Shown here one piece after another: positions 1 to 8,648 of a stretch of 64,000 nucleotides of DNA. The notes beneath the pieces are model-generated. The model saw only the letters and a list, made by a program, of their open reading frames with translations, was not told where the DNA came from and made no database searches. Both the position numbers and the translations under genes were made by a program. The stretch spans positions 1 to 64,000 of the forward strand of contig NZ_LT635449.1 of NCBI RefSeq assembly GCF_900120005.1, written 5' to 3'. Each line of letters opens with the position of its first letter. Within the stretch, counting starts at the first letter, position 1. The stretch comes from Holdemania sp. Marseille-P2844. Lineage in GTDB: Bacteria > Bacillota_I > Bacilli_A > Erysipelotrichales > Erysipelotrichaceae.

Positions 1-200
1 CCATTCAGTCCTTAGTGGAACGGAAAGAGGCAGTGATCAACGCCTTGACTTACTCATTTTCTAATGGCATGATTGAAGGTACGAATAATCTGATTAAGGT
101 CATCAAGCGTCTGGCTTTCGGTTATCGTTCTTTCATTCAATTTAAGACCCGCATTTTACTTATTTCTAACACCTTAGTTCCCTGCCGTTTTCTCAATTAA
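1..200 (+). CDS. ISL3-family transposase, C-terminal fragment (5' end outside window)
   Basis: These are the last 66 or so codons of a DDE transposase. The fragment carries the motif GMIEGTNN, which holds the catalytic glutamate of the ISL3-type DDE domain, and ends with TAA at 198-200. It is the same protein as the intact copy at 13975-15261 except for Arg instead of His four residues before the stop. The truncation is due to the window edge, not to decay. Whether this copy is complete upstream cannot be seen. Confidence 0.9.
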   Translation, partial: IQSLVERKEAVINALTYSFSNGMIEGTNNLIKVIKRLAFGYRSFIQFKTRILLISNTLVPCRFLN

Positions 201-280
201 AAATGAGTCCCATTTCTGGAACTCATCTGCGTCTTTCTTGTTTCGGTTTTTCTCTCACCAACACTATTTTTGAAAGAGCC
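1..280 (+). mobile_element. 3' end of an ISL3-family insertion sequence (copy 1, cut by window edge)
   Basis: This is the right end of an insertion sequence whose full second copy lies at 13851-15341. Bases 1-280 match 15062-15341 with only three differences that I see (62, 187, 208). The homology stops sharply at 280/15341, which fixes the right end. The terminal inverted repeat is at 256-280. The 8 bases after the end (281-288, tttttagt) would be the target duplication, but the left end is outside the window, so this cannot be checked. Confidence 0.93.
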
Positions 281-377
281 TTTTTAGTTTCAAAACCCTG
301 TTTCATTCATTTCTAAATCCGCGGCATAAAGATCGTCAATCTCGCCTCGGACTGATGCGGGAACGCGGAATACAAGA

Positions 378-402
378 ACGATACCGCGCTAAGCGGTATC
401 GT
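378..402 (-). terminator. Intrinsic terminator after the S9 peptidase operon
   Basis: A perfect 10-bp stem (378-387 with 393-402, 5-nt loop) lies just past the peptidase stop codon. On the minus strand it is followed by a short, interrupted T tract (TTCTTGT). It is the natural end of the ltaE-pepP-S9 peptidase transcript. The weak T tract lowers certainty. Confidence 0.6.
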
Positions 403-417
403 CATGAATTCTCTGGT

Positions 418-2403
418 TTATTTTAAATGCGACTGCATCCAGTCGGTGATCTCGTTCAATCTTCTCATCCGGTGTAGCGGTTTGCCGGACCGGCTCAGTT
501 CATGATTTTCACCCTTGAAATACACGAGCTTGGACTCGACGCCCAGATCGACCAGAGCGGTATACATCTGCAAGCCTTCCGCCATCGGACAGCGGTAATC
601 TTCATCAGAATGGATAAACAGCGTCGGCGTCGTGCAGGCACGCGCATACTTAACTGGGGAATGCCACCACAGCTTTTCCGTATCGTCGTAGATATTGCCG
701 CCCTGCTGGTCTGGTCCGAAGGTCATGCCGATATCGGAAACGCCGTAGAACGAAATCCAGTTGGCGATGCTGCGCTGGGAGGCCGCGGCCGCAAAGCGCG
801 AGGTATGGCCGATGATCCAGTTGGTCATGAATCCGCCGTAGCTGCCGCCGGTTACGCCGACACGCTGCGCGTCGATCGCCGGATACTGCTTGAGCACCGC
901 ATCCGTGAAATCCATGATGTTGTTGTAATCGCAGGTGCCGTATTTGCCGCGCAGATCCGCGAATTCATTATCGCGGCCGTCGGAGCCGATCGGGTTGCAG
1001 AAGAAGACAAAATAGCCTTCGTTCGCCCAGACCTGCATCTCATGATAGAAGACCTCGCCATACACTGTCTTCGGTCCGCCATGGATATCCAGGATTGCCG
1101 GATAGCGCTTCGTTTCATCATAATCCTTCGGCAGCAGCACCCAGCCGTTGATCGTCGTGCCTTCCGACTCGACGCTTAACCGCTGCGGAACCGCGACATA
1201 TTTATTCGTTAACACCGCTTCGTTGAAATCGGAAATCTGGGTGGTCGTCTTAGTCTCCGGATCATACTCATAGATTTCCTGCAGCTTCTGCCCCAGCATG
1301 CCCGCAAACAGAATCTTACCGTCGGCCAGCGCGAAATGATCGACAGAGCCTGTCAGCTCGATCACCGGCTGAATGCAGCCGCAGGCGCCCATCTTATACA
1401 AATGCGAGCTGTCCTCGCGCGTCGTCAAGAAATACAGCGCTTTTTCATCCGCCGCAAAACCGCAGCCGCCGCCATAACGGCAGTCGGAGCCGACCGAGGA
1501 GCCCATACTGTACTCGTACGGCGCCCACAGCGTCACCTCATGGCTCACCGGATCAAGCTTATAAAGATACGGATTTTCGTTATTGCCATGGCGGGTTGTC
1601 GTCGCAGCCGCCAGCACGATGGCCTCACCGAAAAACGCGGCTTCGTGAATCGAATATTCTTTTTTATCATAAACACATTCCGTCGTCCTGGTTTTGACGT
1701 CATACAGATAGACGGAAGCCTTGCGCTGCGGACGGCTTGTGTATTCCTCGCCGGTATACAGCACCTTGCCCTCCTTCACGTCGACGTCGCCGGTCATAAA
1801 CAGCGGCGCGGTGATCGGCGTGCAGGTCTTCGCCTTCGCATCGACGACATACAACGTATTCCGCAGCTTGTTCGTGAATCCGCCGCCGTTGGACCAGAAC
1901 GGAATTTCATCGAAAACTTCATAATCAACGTTGTCTTTCTTCGCCTTCAAAACCTGTTCGCGCTGTTCTTCGCTCATCGCCGCAAAATCGCCGATTCCGG
2001 CATCCGTGCGGGCTTTGATCAGATACAGATCCACGTCCAGCTTCCAGATCCCGATCGCCTTTAACGGTACCGTAAAGGCCTTGACCGCTTCCCCACCCGT
2101 TAACGAAATCCGGTAATACGCGGTATACGGCTCGCCGGCTTCCGCCTTCTTCTTGTCCTGGCTGTCACGGCTGGCCGCAAACAGGATTGTCGTCTCATCA
2201 TCAAAGATAAAGCTGCTTTCCTTATCCATCGCCGTCAGCTGCGCAAATCCCTGATCCTTGCGGACCCAGATGTTGCTTGTGTAGCCGTTGTTCTTCGGAT
2301 CCGCCTGCCAGACCGTCACAGCCGCCGCCGTTTTTTCCGGCGATACAGTCAGATTGGATAAAAAGCGGTAGTTGTAAAATTCATCACGTTGAAGTTTGTC
2401 CAT
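418..2403 (-). CDS. S9-family serine peptidase (acylaminoacyl/dipeptidyl peptidase type)
   Basis: A 661-residue cytosolic prolyl-oligopeptidase-family enzyme that should trim short peptides or acylated N-termini. The first 400 or so residues resemble the beta-propeller gate. The C-terminal alpha/beta-hydrolase domain carries the nucleophile motif GGSYGG (Ser about 521), an Asp in HSDEDYRCP (about 602) and the catalytic His in GENHE (about 634). There is no signal peptide. It is the last gene of a three-gene operon, starting 3 nt after pepP, so it probably works with aminopeptidase P in proline-rich peptide breakdown. The exact substrate class within S9 cannot be told from sequence. Confidence 0.9.
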   Translation of the reverse strand: MDKLQRDEFYNYRFLSNLTVSPEKTAAAVTVWQADPKNNGYTSNIWVRKDQGFAQLTAMDKESSFIFDDETTILFAASRDSQDKKKAEAGEPYTAYYRISLTGGEAVKAFTVPLKAIGIWKLDVDLYLIKARTDAGIGDFAAMSEEQREQVLKAKKDNVDYEVFDEIPFWSNGGGFTNKLRNTLYVVDAKAKTCTPITAPLFMTGDVDVKEGKVLYTGEEYTSRPQRKASVYLYDVKTRTTECVYDKKEYSIHEAAFFGEAIVLAAATTTRHGNNENPYLYKLDPVSHEVTLWAPYEYSMGSSVGSDCRYGGGCGFAADEKALYFLTTREDSSHLYKMGACGCIQPVIELTGSVDHFALADGKILFAGMLGQKLQEIYEYDPETKTTTQISDFNEAVLTNKYVAVPQRLSVESEGTTINGWVLLPKDYDETKRYPAILDIHGGPKTVYGEVFYHEMQVWANEGYFVFFCNPIGSDGRDNEFADLRGKYGTCDYNNIMDFTDAVLKQYPAIDAQRVGVTGGSYGGFMTNWIIGHTSRFAAAASQRSIANWISFYGVSDIGMTFGPDQQGGNIYDDTEKLWWHSPVKYARACTTPTLFIHSDEDYRCPMAEGLQMYTALVDLGVESKLVYFKGENHELSRSGKPLHRMRRLNEITDWMQSHLK

Positions 2404-2406
2404 TGT

Positions 2407-3654
2407 TTATTCCCCCTTGTTCATGAACGTTTCTATTTCTTCCGTCGTATGCGGCAGCTTTTCGCTTAAGTTGACCGCCCCGGTTTCGCTGACGAGCACA
2501 TCGTCCTCGATCCGAATGCCAATCCCCTCCGCTTCCAGGTACAGTCCCGGCTCCACGGTGATCACCATCCCCGCTGCCAGCGGCAGATTCGCGATGTTGA
2601 CGTCGTGAGTATCCAGACCCAGATGGTGCGACACACTGTGGAAGTAGTAATCCCGCACGGTCATGCCGTGATCTAACAGACCGATCGCGGCGAGCTGTTC
2701 GCTGTAAAAATCAACCAGCACCTGGTTCAGCTGACGCAGCGTGCGTCCCGGCCGGATGGCGGCGATCACCCGCCGCTGACCTTCCAGCACGATATCATAA
2801 ATCTGTTTCTGGCGCTCTGTGAAACGGCCGTTGGCCGGATAGGTGCGCGTGATATCGGCACAGTAATGACCAACCGCACCGCCCAGATCGCACAGCACCA
2901 GACTGCCGTCTTCGATCACTTCGTCATTGCGGCTGTAATGCAGCGTCGTCGCATTGGCGCCCGAAGCGCAGATCGTCGGGAACGCATGCTCGCGCACCCC
3001 CTGCTTCATCAAAGCGAAGTCGAAGACCCCTTCCAGCTCGGTTTCATTGATGCCCGGCGCGCAATGCCGCATCATCACCTTGACGGCGGTGATCGTCGCT
3101 TCCTGCGCCTGCCGCATCAGATTCAGTTCATCCTCGTCCTTGATCATCCGCAGCTGGGCCAGGGACGCGTGGACGTTGATCAGATCGACGCTGGGATAAT
3201 GCTGCCGCACATGACTGGCAAACCGATAGGCCGGATCATCCGGCTCCTCCCAGCTCTCCTTCGCCAGATCCAGCCCGACGCTCATACGGCGGTTGCCGCG
3301 GTTCAGCTTCATCTGACGATGGATGAAATCAAGCATTTCCGCATTCGGATACACTGCGTCGACATCGGCCTGCTGCTGTGCTTCCTCCGGTTTCATCCGG
3401 CCGCCGACCCAGCGGGCCTGTTCCGGATCAAACGGCTCGATAAACAGCACTGACTGCACGGAATCACCGTTTTTAATCAGCGCCAGCGTCATCGACTCCC
3501 GATCTAAACCGGTCAGATAGTAAAAATTACGGTTGACCGAGAACGGATAGGCCTCGTCCAGCGAACGGACCGGCGCTTTGCCGGAGAAGAATAATGCCAG
3601 GGAACCCTGCGGCATTGCCTCCATGACGCGGGTTCGGCGTGTTTTATAGTCCAT
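2407..3654 (-). CDS. pepP: Xaa-Pro aminopeptidase (M24B, aminopeptidase P)
   Basis: A 415-residue cytosolic metallopeptidase that removes the N-terminal residue before proline. The N-terminal creatinase-like domain covers about 1-165. The pita-bread catalytic domain has all five dinuclear-metal ligands: Asp256 (CDLGG), Asp267 (ADITRT), His343 (SHHLG), Glu368 (VEPG) and Glu383 (RIEDD). Its ATG overlaps the stop of the upstream threonine aldolase gene (TAATG), which implies translational coupling. Length and domain order are standard for the family. Confidence 0.95.
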   Translation of the reverse strand: MDYKTRRTRVMEAMPQGSLALFFSGKAPVRSLDEAYPFSVNRNFYYLTGLDRESMTLALIKNGDSVQSVLFIEPFDPEQARWVGGRMKPEEAQQQADVDAVYPNAEMLDFIHRQMKLNRGNRRMSVGLDLAKESWEEPDDPAYRFASHVRQHYPSVDLINVHASLAQLRMIKDEDELNLMRQAQEATITAVKVMMRHCAPGINETELEGVFDFALMKQGVREHAFPTICASGANATTLHYSRNDEVIEDGSLVLCDLGGAVGHYCADITRTYPANGRFTERQKQIYDIVLEGQRRVIAAIRPGRTLRQLNQVLVDFYSEQLAAIGLLDHGMTVRDYYFHSVSHHLGLDTHDVNIANLPLAAGMVITVEPGLYLEAEGIGIRIEDDVLVSETGAVNLSEKLPHTTEEIETFMNKGE

Positions 3655-4682
3655 TACAGTTCCTTTCTGCAGCGGTCGATCGCTGCGGCAATCCGCGGCA
3701 GATCCGCGGTCTCAATTCCCCAGTGCGTGACCAGCCGGTAAACGCCGTGATCCGCACCGTTGATTAAAATCCCCTGTTCCTTTAATGCATCGACAAACCG
3801 CTCCGGCGCGGCCAGACCGTTCAGCGTCAGAAAGACCATATTGATATCCAGCTGATCCTTCGCCACCGCAACGCCGTCCAGCTCCGCCAGCATCGCCGCC
3901 AATGTTTTCGCATTGGCGTGATCCTCGCCCAGCCGCAGGCTCATCTGATTCATCGCGATCAATCCGGCCGCGGCCAGAAATCCTGCCTGACGCAAGCCGC
4001 CGCCGATCCGCTTGCGGTTGCGCCGCGCGCGGGCAATGAATTCCTTCGTTCCGCATAACATTGAACCGACCGGCGCGCATAGTCCTTTGGACAGGCAGAA
4101 CGTCACGGAATCCGCACAGGCCGCCAGCTCTGCCGCATCAACGCCCAGCGCCGTCGCCGCGTTAAACAATCGTGCGCCGTCCAGATGGACGTTGAGTCCG
4201 GCTTCCTTCGCTGCGGCATAATCCTGCCGCATGAGTTCCAACGGCACCACTGTGCCGTTGGACAACGCGTTTTCCAGACAGAGCAGCGTTGTCGGCGGTT
4301 CGTGAATGTCATCCGGCCGGATCGCCTGACGGATATCGTCCGGATAAATCCGGTCGTCCGGGTTGTCGATCGTCCGCCCCATACATTGACAGATCTGAGC
4401 GAGATGGCCGACTTCATGGGTGATGATGTGGCTCCGCGCTCCGAGGATCACTTCATCCCCGCGCTGAGTCTGCGACTGAACGCCTAACAGATTCCCCATC
4501 GTTCCGCTGGAAACAAACAACGCCGCTTCCTTGCCTAAACGCTCGGCAGCCTGACGCTCCAGCTCGTTGACCGTCGGATCGTCGCCATACACATCGTCGC
4601 CGACAAGGGCGGAAGCGATTGCTTCCCGCATCTGAGGCGTCGGCTGCGTAACCGTGTCGCTGCGCAAATCGAGTATTTTCAT
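3654..4682 (-). CDS. ltaE: Low-specificity L-threonine aldolase
   Basis: A 342-residue PLP enzyme of fold type I that splits L-threonine or L-allo-threonine into glycine and acetaldehyde. It shows the family start LRSDTVTQPT, the PLP-stacking His in the SHI motif near residue 85, and the Schiff-base lysine in CLSKG (Lys199). The reading frame is open to 4796, but the start chosen is the ATG at 4682, which has a GGAG ribosome site 8-9 nt upstream and gives the normal family N-terminus. It is the first gene of the ltaE-pepP-S9 operon. Confidence 0.93.
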   Translation of the reverse strand: MKILDLRSDTVTQPTPQMREAIASALVGDDVYGDDPTVNELERQAAERLGKEAALFVSSGTMGNLLGVQSQTQRGDEVILGARSHIITHEVGHLAQICQCMGRTIDNPDDRIYPDDIRQAIRPDDIHEPPTTLLCLENALSNGTVVPLELMRQDYAAAKEAGLNVHLDGARLFNAATALGVDAAELAACADSVTFCLSKGLCAPVGSMLCGTKEFIARARRNRKRIGGGLRQAGFLAAAGLIAMNQMSLRLGEDHANAKTLAAMLAELDGVAVAKDQLDINMVFLTLNGLAAPERFVDALKEQGILINGADHGVYRLVTHWGIETADLPRIAAAIDRCRKEL

Positions 4683-4922
4683 GATTTCAACTCCAATTCT
4701 GATTTTCATTATAGAAAAAAACGCAGGTCTTTTAAAGTCTTTTCCCCGGATTCCTGAACTTCTTGATGATCTTTTTTCAATTTCTTCCTGAAACAATTTT
4801 CATTGAACTGATTCTTCCAGGTTAGTCCTGGTCTTCTTTGAAGCCGGTTTTCAAAATTCTTTATTTTTTCTGACGCTGATTTTTCGTTTTCTCTGGTATC
4901 CTAATGAATAGGAAGTGAGACT

Positions 4923-6011
4923 ATGGTGCTTAAATTGATATTAATTCTGGTCTTGGCCGGAATTCTGGCGGGTCTGGCCGCCCAGCAGCGCCTGCTTGAG
5001 CGCAGTCATGTTTCGTTCAGCATTCGCAAAAAAATCCAGATTTTTGACGGAGTCGCGGTACTGATATTCATCGTCCGGTTCATGCCCTTACCGCTGGGCT
5101 CTACGCAATTCGTTCAGGCTCTGGCCTTGGGCGCGTTGGTTTTCCTGGCGATTTCCACACTGCTTCTGCTGCTTTTTCAGCTGCGGCACACCGGTACGCG
5201 GACCTGGCTGCTCAGCTGGCTGAGTCTCAGCGTCCTGCTGAGCGGCGGAATCAGCGTCACAGGATGGCGGCAGGCGCATACGCTTGCCGTTCACGATACC
5301 CAGCTCACGCTGAGCTCCCGGTTTCCACATGACGAACTGCAGTTCACCGTGATCTCGGATTTGCATTTGGGAACCTCCGTCAACACGAAGGAAATCAACG
5401 CCTTAATCCGCATCCTGGAACAAACGCCGGAGCAGCCGGTGATCATCGCCGGCGATCTGTTCGACGAATACACGACGCCGCAACAGCTGCAGCAATTCCT
5501 CGATGCCGTCAATCATTCCCAACTGGAAACGGTCTATCTGGCGGCGGGCAATCATGAATACCACCAACGCCGCTATGAAGCGTATTCCCAACAAATCCAG
5601 GCCAGCCGGATCGTCCTGCTTCGCGATCAAACCATCGCGATTGACGAGCATCTTCAGCTGTTGTTCCGTCAGGACCGCTCGCAGCCGCGTCTGGCGTTAA
5701 ACGATTTGATCGGCAATCTGAACGCCGACTGGATCGTCGTCGATCATCAGCCTAAACTGAAAGAGAAAAACCCGGCGGTGCTTTTACAGGTGTCCGGCCA
5801 TACCCACGCGGGACAGGTTGCGCCGTTCTCCCTGATTGTTGGACTGGCTTATCCGTGCGTCGCCGGCCACTGCGATACCCAGCCGCAAGCGCTGGTCACC
5901 AGTGGAATGGGCGTCTGGGGATTACCGTTTCGTTTCGGCACTGTGAGTGAAATTCTGCGGGTCACGCTGCATTTTCAGGCACAGTCAGGAATTCCTGCCG
6001 ATAATGCCTGA
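4923..6011 (+). CDS. Membrane-anchored calcineurin-like metallophosphoesterase (YkuE/YaeI type)
   Basis: A 362-residue protein with about four N-terminal hydrophobic helices (residues 1-125), then a metallophosphoesterase domain. The metal-site motifs are in order: DLHLG (about 146), GDLFDE (about 178), GNHEYH (about 207) and GHTHAGQ (about 297). The relatives act on the cell surface or on UDP-sugar/lipid phosphates, but the substrate here is unknown. The ATG at 4923 follows AGGAAGTGAG. It is a single gene, read away from the ltaE operon, with its own terminator downstream. Confidence 0.88.
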   Translation: MVLKLILILVLAGILAGLAAQQRLLERSHVSFSIRKKIQIFDGVAVLIFIVRFMPLPLGSTQFVQALALGALVFLAISTLLLLLFQLRHTGTRTWLLSWLSLSVLLSGGISVTGWRQAHTLAVHDTQLTLSSRFPHDELQFTVISDLHLGTSVNTKEINALIRILEQTPEQPVIIAGDLFDEYTTPQQLQQFLDAVNHSQLETVYLAAGNHEYHQRRYEAYSQQIQASRIVLLRDQTIAIDEHLQLLFRQDRSQPRLALNDLIGNLNADWIVVDHQPKLKEKNPAVLLQVSGHTHAGQVAPFSLIVGLAYPCVAGHCDTQPQALVTSGMGVWGLPFRFGTVSEILRVTLHFQAQSGIPADNA

Positions 6012-6025
6012 AGACCTGCATCCTA

Positions 6026-6066
6026 TTTCTTAGTCAGATGTCCTTTTTCTTAGTCTAGATGTCCTT
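6026..6066. repeat. Two tandem copies of a 20-bp unit
   Basis: The unit tttcttagtcagatgtcctt (6026-6045) is followed at once by a near copy with one inserted T (6046-6066). It lies between the phosphoesterase stop and its terminator. No function is evident. Confidence 0.7.
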
Positions 6067-6080
6067 GAATTTAATCATTC

Positions 6081-6109
6081 CTGCTCAGATTCCTCGGGGC
6101 AGTTTTTTT
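6081..6109 (+). terminator. Intrinsic terminator of the phosphoesterase gene
   Basis: A six-pair stem (6081-6086 with 6097-6102, one G-U pair) is followed by seven T residues (6103-6109). Confidence 0.75.
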
Positions 6110-6228
6110 ATGTTTCGCAAGGTTACTTTCCCCTCATTCGCAGAAATCATCGTTAAAGCTATACTCAAAATCAAAAAGTACGTTCGACAGGAAAGCCTTG
6201 CATTTCCGCCTTGCTTGTTTTAAAAAAT

Positions 6229-6262
6229 GAGAAAAGCTGCGCTTCTCTCAACCTGCGCAGCT
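6229..6262 (-). terminator. Intrinsic terminator after nfnB
   Basis: An 8-bp perfect stem (6235-6242 with 6255-6262). On the minus strand the right arm is followed by TTTTCTCATTTTTT. It lies 17 nt after the nfnB stop. Confidence 0.8.
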
Positions 6263-6278
6263 CTTCAAGATTTTACAA

Positions 6279-7655
6279 TTATGCTTTGTTCGGCGTCAAC
6301 GCCTTGATAATCGAGGCGGCCGCTTTCTTCCCCGCGCCTAACGCCAGGATGACCGTCGCCGCGCCGCTGACTGCGTCGCCGCCGGCGTAGACGTTCTTCA
6401 TCGTCGTTTCCTGTTCTTCGTTGACGACCAGACACCCGCGGGCATTGGTCTGTAAGCGAGGTTCACTGCGGACAAGCAGCGGATTGCTGGAAGTGCCTAA
6501 AGCCATGATCACGCAGTCGCAGACCAAATCGATCATTTCTCCAGTCGGCACCGGCGAACGCCGGCCGCGCTCATCCGGCTCGCCCAGCTCCATCTTCTCC
6601 AGCTTCACGCCTTTGACGAAGCCTTTCTCATCCTTGTAGATTTCAACCGGATTGTGCAGCGTCATAAACGTGATGTCCTCGTCCATCGCATGTTCGACTT
6701 CTTCCTTGCGCGCCGGCATTTCCGCCAGCGACCGGCGGTAGACGATTGTAACTTTCTTCCCCAGCCGGCGGGCGCAGCGTGCGGCATCCATCGCGACGTT
6801 GCCGCCGCCCACGACGATCGTGTGATTGCTTTGATAATACGGCGTCAGATGATCCTCGCGATAGGCCTTCATCAGATTGACGCGGGTCAGCACTTCGTTA
6901 GCGCTGAAGACCCCGGCCGCAGTTTCTCCCGGAATGCCCATGAACTTCGGTAAACCGGCGCCGCTGCCGATAAAGACCGCCTGGAAGCCTTCGTCTTCCA
7001 ACTCCTGCATCGTCAAGGTCTTGCCGATAATGACGTTGGTTTCAATCGCAACGCCCAGGTGTTTCAGTTGATCGAGCTGTTCGTCGACGATTCGCTTCGG
7101 CAGACGAAATTCCGGAATACCGTAGCGCAAGACGCCGCCCGCCTCATGCAAAGCTTCATAGATCGTCACCGCAAACCCTTCCTTCGCCAAATCCGCCGCA
7201 CAGGCCAGCCCGGCCGGACCGGAGCCGACAATCGCAACCTTCATTCCGTTGGGCTGCGGCTTTTCCGGGTAAACTGGCGTGTGATGGTCGGCGACATAGC
7301 GTTCCAGCCGGCCGATCGCCACGGCTTCCCCGCGGATTCCGCGGACACAGTTCTTTTCACACTGGTTTTCCTGCGGACAGACGCGCCCGCAGATTGTCGG
7401 GAAACTGTTGGTCCTGGTAATGATGCCGTAAGCCTCGTCGATCTTGCCCTGCTTCAGCGCCTGGATAAAATCCGGAATCATGACGGAAACCGGGCAGCCC
7501 GCTGTGCATGGATGATTGACGCAGTGCAGACAACGATCTGCCTCGTTGATCATCTGTTCCTCAGTATAACCTAACGCAACTTCCTCAAAGTTTGTAATCC
7601 GCACCAGGCCCTCCTGCAAAGGCATCGGCGTTTTTTCATTCTGCATATTCGGCAT
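6279..7655 (-). CDS. nfnB: NfnB: NADPH-binding subunit of the electron-bifurcating ferredoxin:NADP+ oxidoreductase (GltA-like)
   Basis: A 458-residue flavoprotein homologous to glutamate synthase small subunit. The N-terminus holds two [4Fe-4S] cysteine sets (Cys42/45/50/54 and Cys89/93/99/103), then an FAD Rossmann motif (VGSGPAGLA) and an NADP(H) motif (VGGGNVAMDAA). The start is the ATG at 7655, because it has GAGGAGG 8 nt upstream; the frame is open 6 codons further. It begins 1 nt after the nfnA stop. With NfnA it should couple NADH and ferredoxin oxidation to NADP+ reduction. A plain GltA role is less likely because the partner is NfnA and no glutamate synthase large subunit is near. 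Confidence 0.9.
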   Translation of the reverse strand: MPNMQNEKTPMPLQEGLVRITNFEEVALGYTEEQMINEADRCLHCVNHPCTAGCPVSVMIPDFIQALKQGKIDEAYGIITRTNSFPTICGRVCPQENQCEKNCVRGIRGEAVAIGRLERYVADHHTPVYPEKPQPNGMKVAIVGSGPAGLACAADLAKEGFAVTIYEALHEAGGVLRYGIPEFRLPKRIVDEQLDQLKHLGVAIETNVIIGKTLTMQELEDEGFQAVFIGSGAGLPKFMGIPGETAAGVFSANEVLTRVNLMKAYREDHLTPYYQSNHTIVVGGGNVAMDAARCARRLGKKVTIVYRRSLAEMPARKEEVEHAMDEDITFMTLHNPVEIYKDEKGFVKGVKLEKMELGEPDERGRRSPVPTGEMIDLVCDCVIMALGTSSNPLLVRSEPRLQTNARGCLVVNEEQETTMKNVYAGGDAVSGAATVILALGAGKKAAASIIKALTPNKA

Positions 7656-7656
7656 G

Positions 7657-8475
7657 TTATTTCGCCTCCTCAAGATGACAGCGATGATCTTCCATATACG
7701 TGCGGTTACGCTGCATTAGCTCGTCGAAATCAACCTGATGGCCGTCGAAATCCGGGCCGTCGACACAGGCGAACTTCACCTTGCCGCCAACGGTGACGCG
7801 GCATCCGCCGCACATGCCGGTGCCGTCGATCATGATCGGATTCAGGCTGACCAGCGTCTTGATGCCGGCCGCTTCCGTCACCTTGCAAACCATCTTCATC
7901 ATGATGATCGGTCCGATGGCGATGACTAAATCATATTTCTTTCCCTGTTCCAGCTTTTCTTTCAGCGCATCGGTGACAAAGCCCTGCTTGCCGGTGCTGC
8001 CATCGTCGCTGATCAGCGTAAACTCGTCCGCGATCGCCGTCATTTCCTCTTTCAAAATAACCAGCGATTCATTTTTAAAGCCGGCGATCAAATCGACATG
8101 CGCGCCCCGCTGGTGGCAGGCCTTCGCACTTGGATACGCGATCGCGCAGCCGACGCCGCCGCCGATCACGCAGATATTCTGTGCTTCGCCAAAATCAGTA
8201 GCCTGACCTAATGGCCCGACGACATCGCGAATCGAATCACCGGTCTTTAAGGCGCAAAGCCGCTTCGTCGATTCGCCCGCGGCTTGTACGATCACGGTGA
8301 TCGTGCCCTCCTGCGGATCGGAATCCGCAATCGTTAACGGGATCCTTTCTGCTTTTTCATCTTGATGAAGAATCACAAACTGTCCTGGCTGAACCTTCTT
8401 CGCGATCCGCTCTGCTTTTAACTTCAGCAACGTGATCTGCGGGTTCAGGACACGAGCTTCTAAAATTTCAACCAT
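7657..8475 (-). CDS. nfnA: NfnA: NAD-binding FAD/[2Fe-2S] subunit (SudB / PyrK-like)
   Basis: A 272-residue ferredoxin-reductase-type protein. It has an N-terminal FAD-binding barrel (about 1-95), an NAD-binding domain with GGGVGCAIAYP (about 106), and a C-terminal cysteine cluster in GMCGGCRV that binds the [2Fe-2S] centre. It is the first gene of the nfnAB operon and the two subunits form the bifurcating transhydrogenase. Homologues annotated as sulfide dehydrogenase subunit or dihydroorotate dehydrogenase electron-transfer subunit share this fold, but the nfnB neighbour decides the call. Confidence 0.9.
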   Translation of the reverse strand: MVEILEARVLNPQITLLKLKAERIAKKVQPGQFVILHQDEKAERIPLTIADSDPQEGTITVIVQAAGESTKRLCALKTGDSIRDVVGPLGQATDFGEAQNICVIGGGVGCAIAYPSAKACHQRGAHVDLIAGFKNESLVILKEEMTAIADEFTLISDDGSTGKQGFVTDALKEKLEQGKKYDLVIAIGPIIMMKMVCKVTEAAGIKTLVSLNPIMIDGTGMCGGCRVTVGGKVKFACVDGPDFDGHQVDFDELMQRNRTYMEDHRCHLEEAK

Positions 8476-8528
8476 GTTCTCTCATCCTTTCTGCAATCCC
8501 TTTCATAAATTAAGTATATAGCGAACAC

Positions 8529-8545
8529 CTTGTGAATTCAACAAG
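8529..8545. promoter_or_regulatory. Imperfect palindrome in the nfnAB promoter region
   Basis: Arms CTTGT and ACAAG flank a GAATTC-containing core, about 55-70 nt upstream of the nfnA start. A possible promoter (TTGTTG, 18 nt, TATATA on the minus strand) overlaps it. It recalls a redox-regulator half-site (TTGTGAA), but the spacing does not fit the usual Rex site. Confidence 0.3.
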
Positions 8546-8625
8546 TTAAATTAATTTCATTATTCACAATCTCCATTAACAGGAAAGTGTCTGAATTCTG
8601 ATGCTTTCTGCTTGACAAAACAAAA

Positions 8626-8648
8626 AAAAGAACCTTTACGGTTCTTTT
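8626..8648 (-). terminator. Intrinsic terminator overlapping the galK stop
   Basis: A 9-bp perfect stem (8626-8634 with 8640-8648) and, on the minus strand, a run of eight T residues. The stem includes part of the galK stop codon, so the rnc-galM-galK transcript ends here. Confidence 0.88.

Noticed and set aside
8529-8545. Rex operator call
   Set aside because: The half-site TTGTGAA is present, but the partner half and spacing do not match the usual Rex site; kept only as a palindrome.
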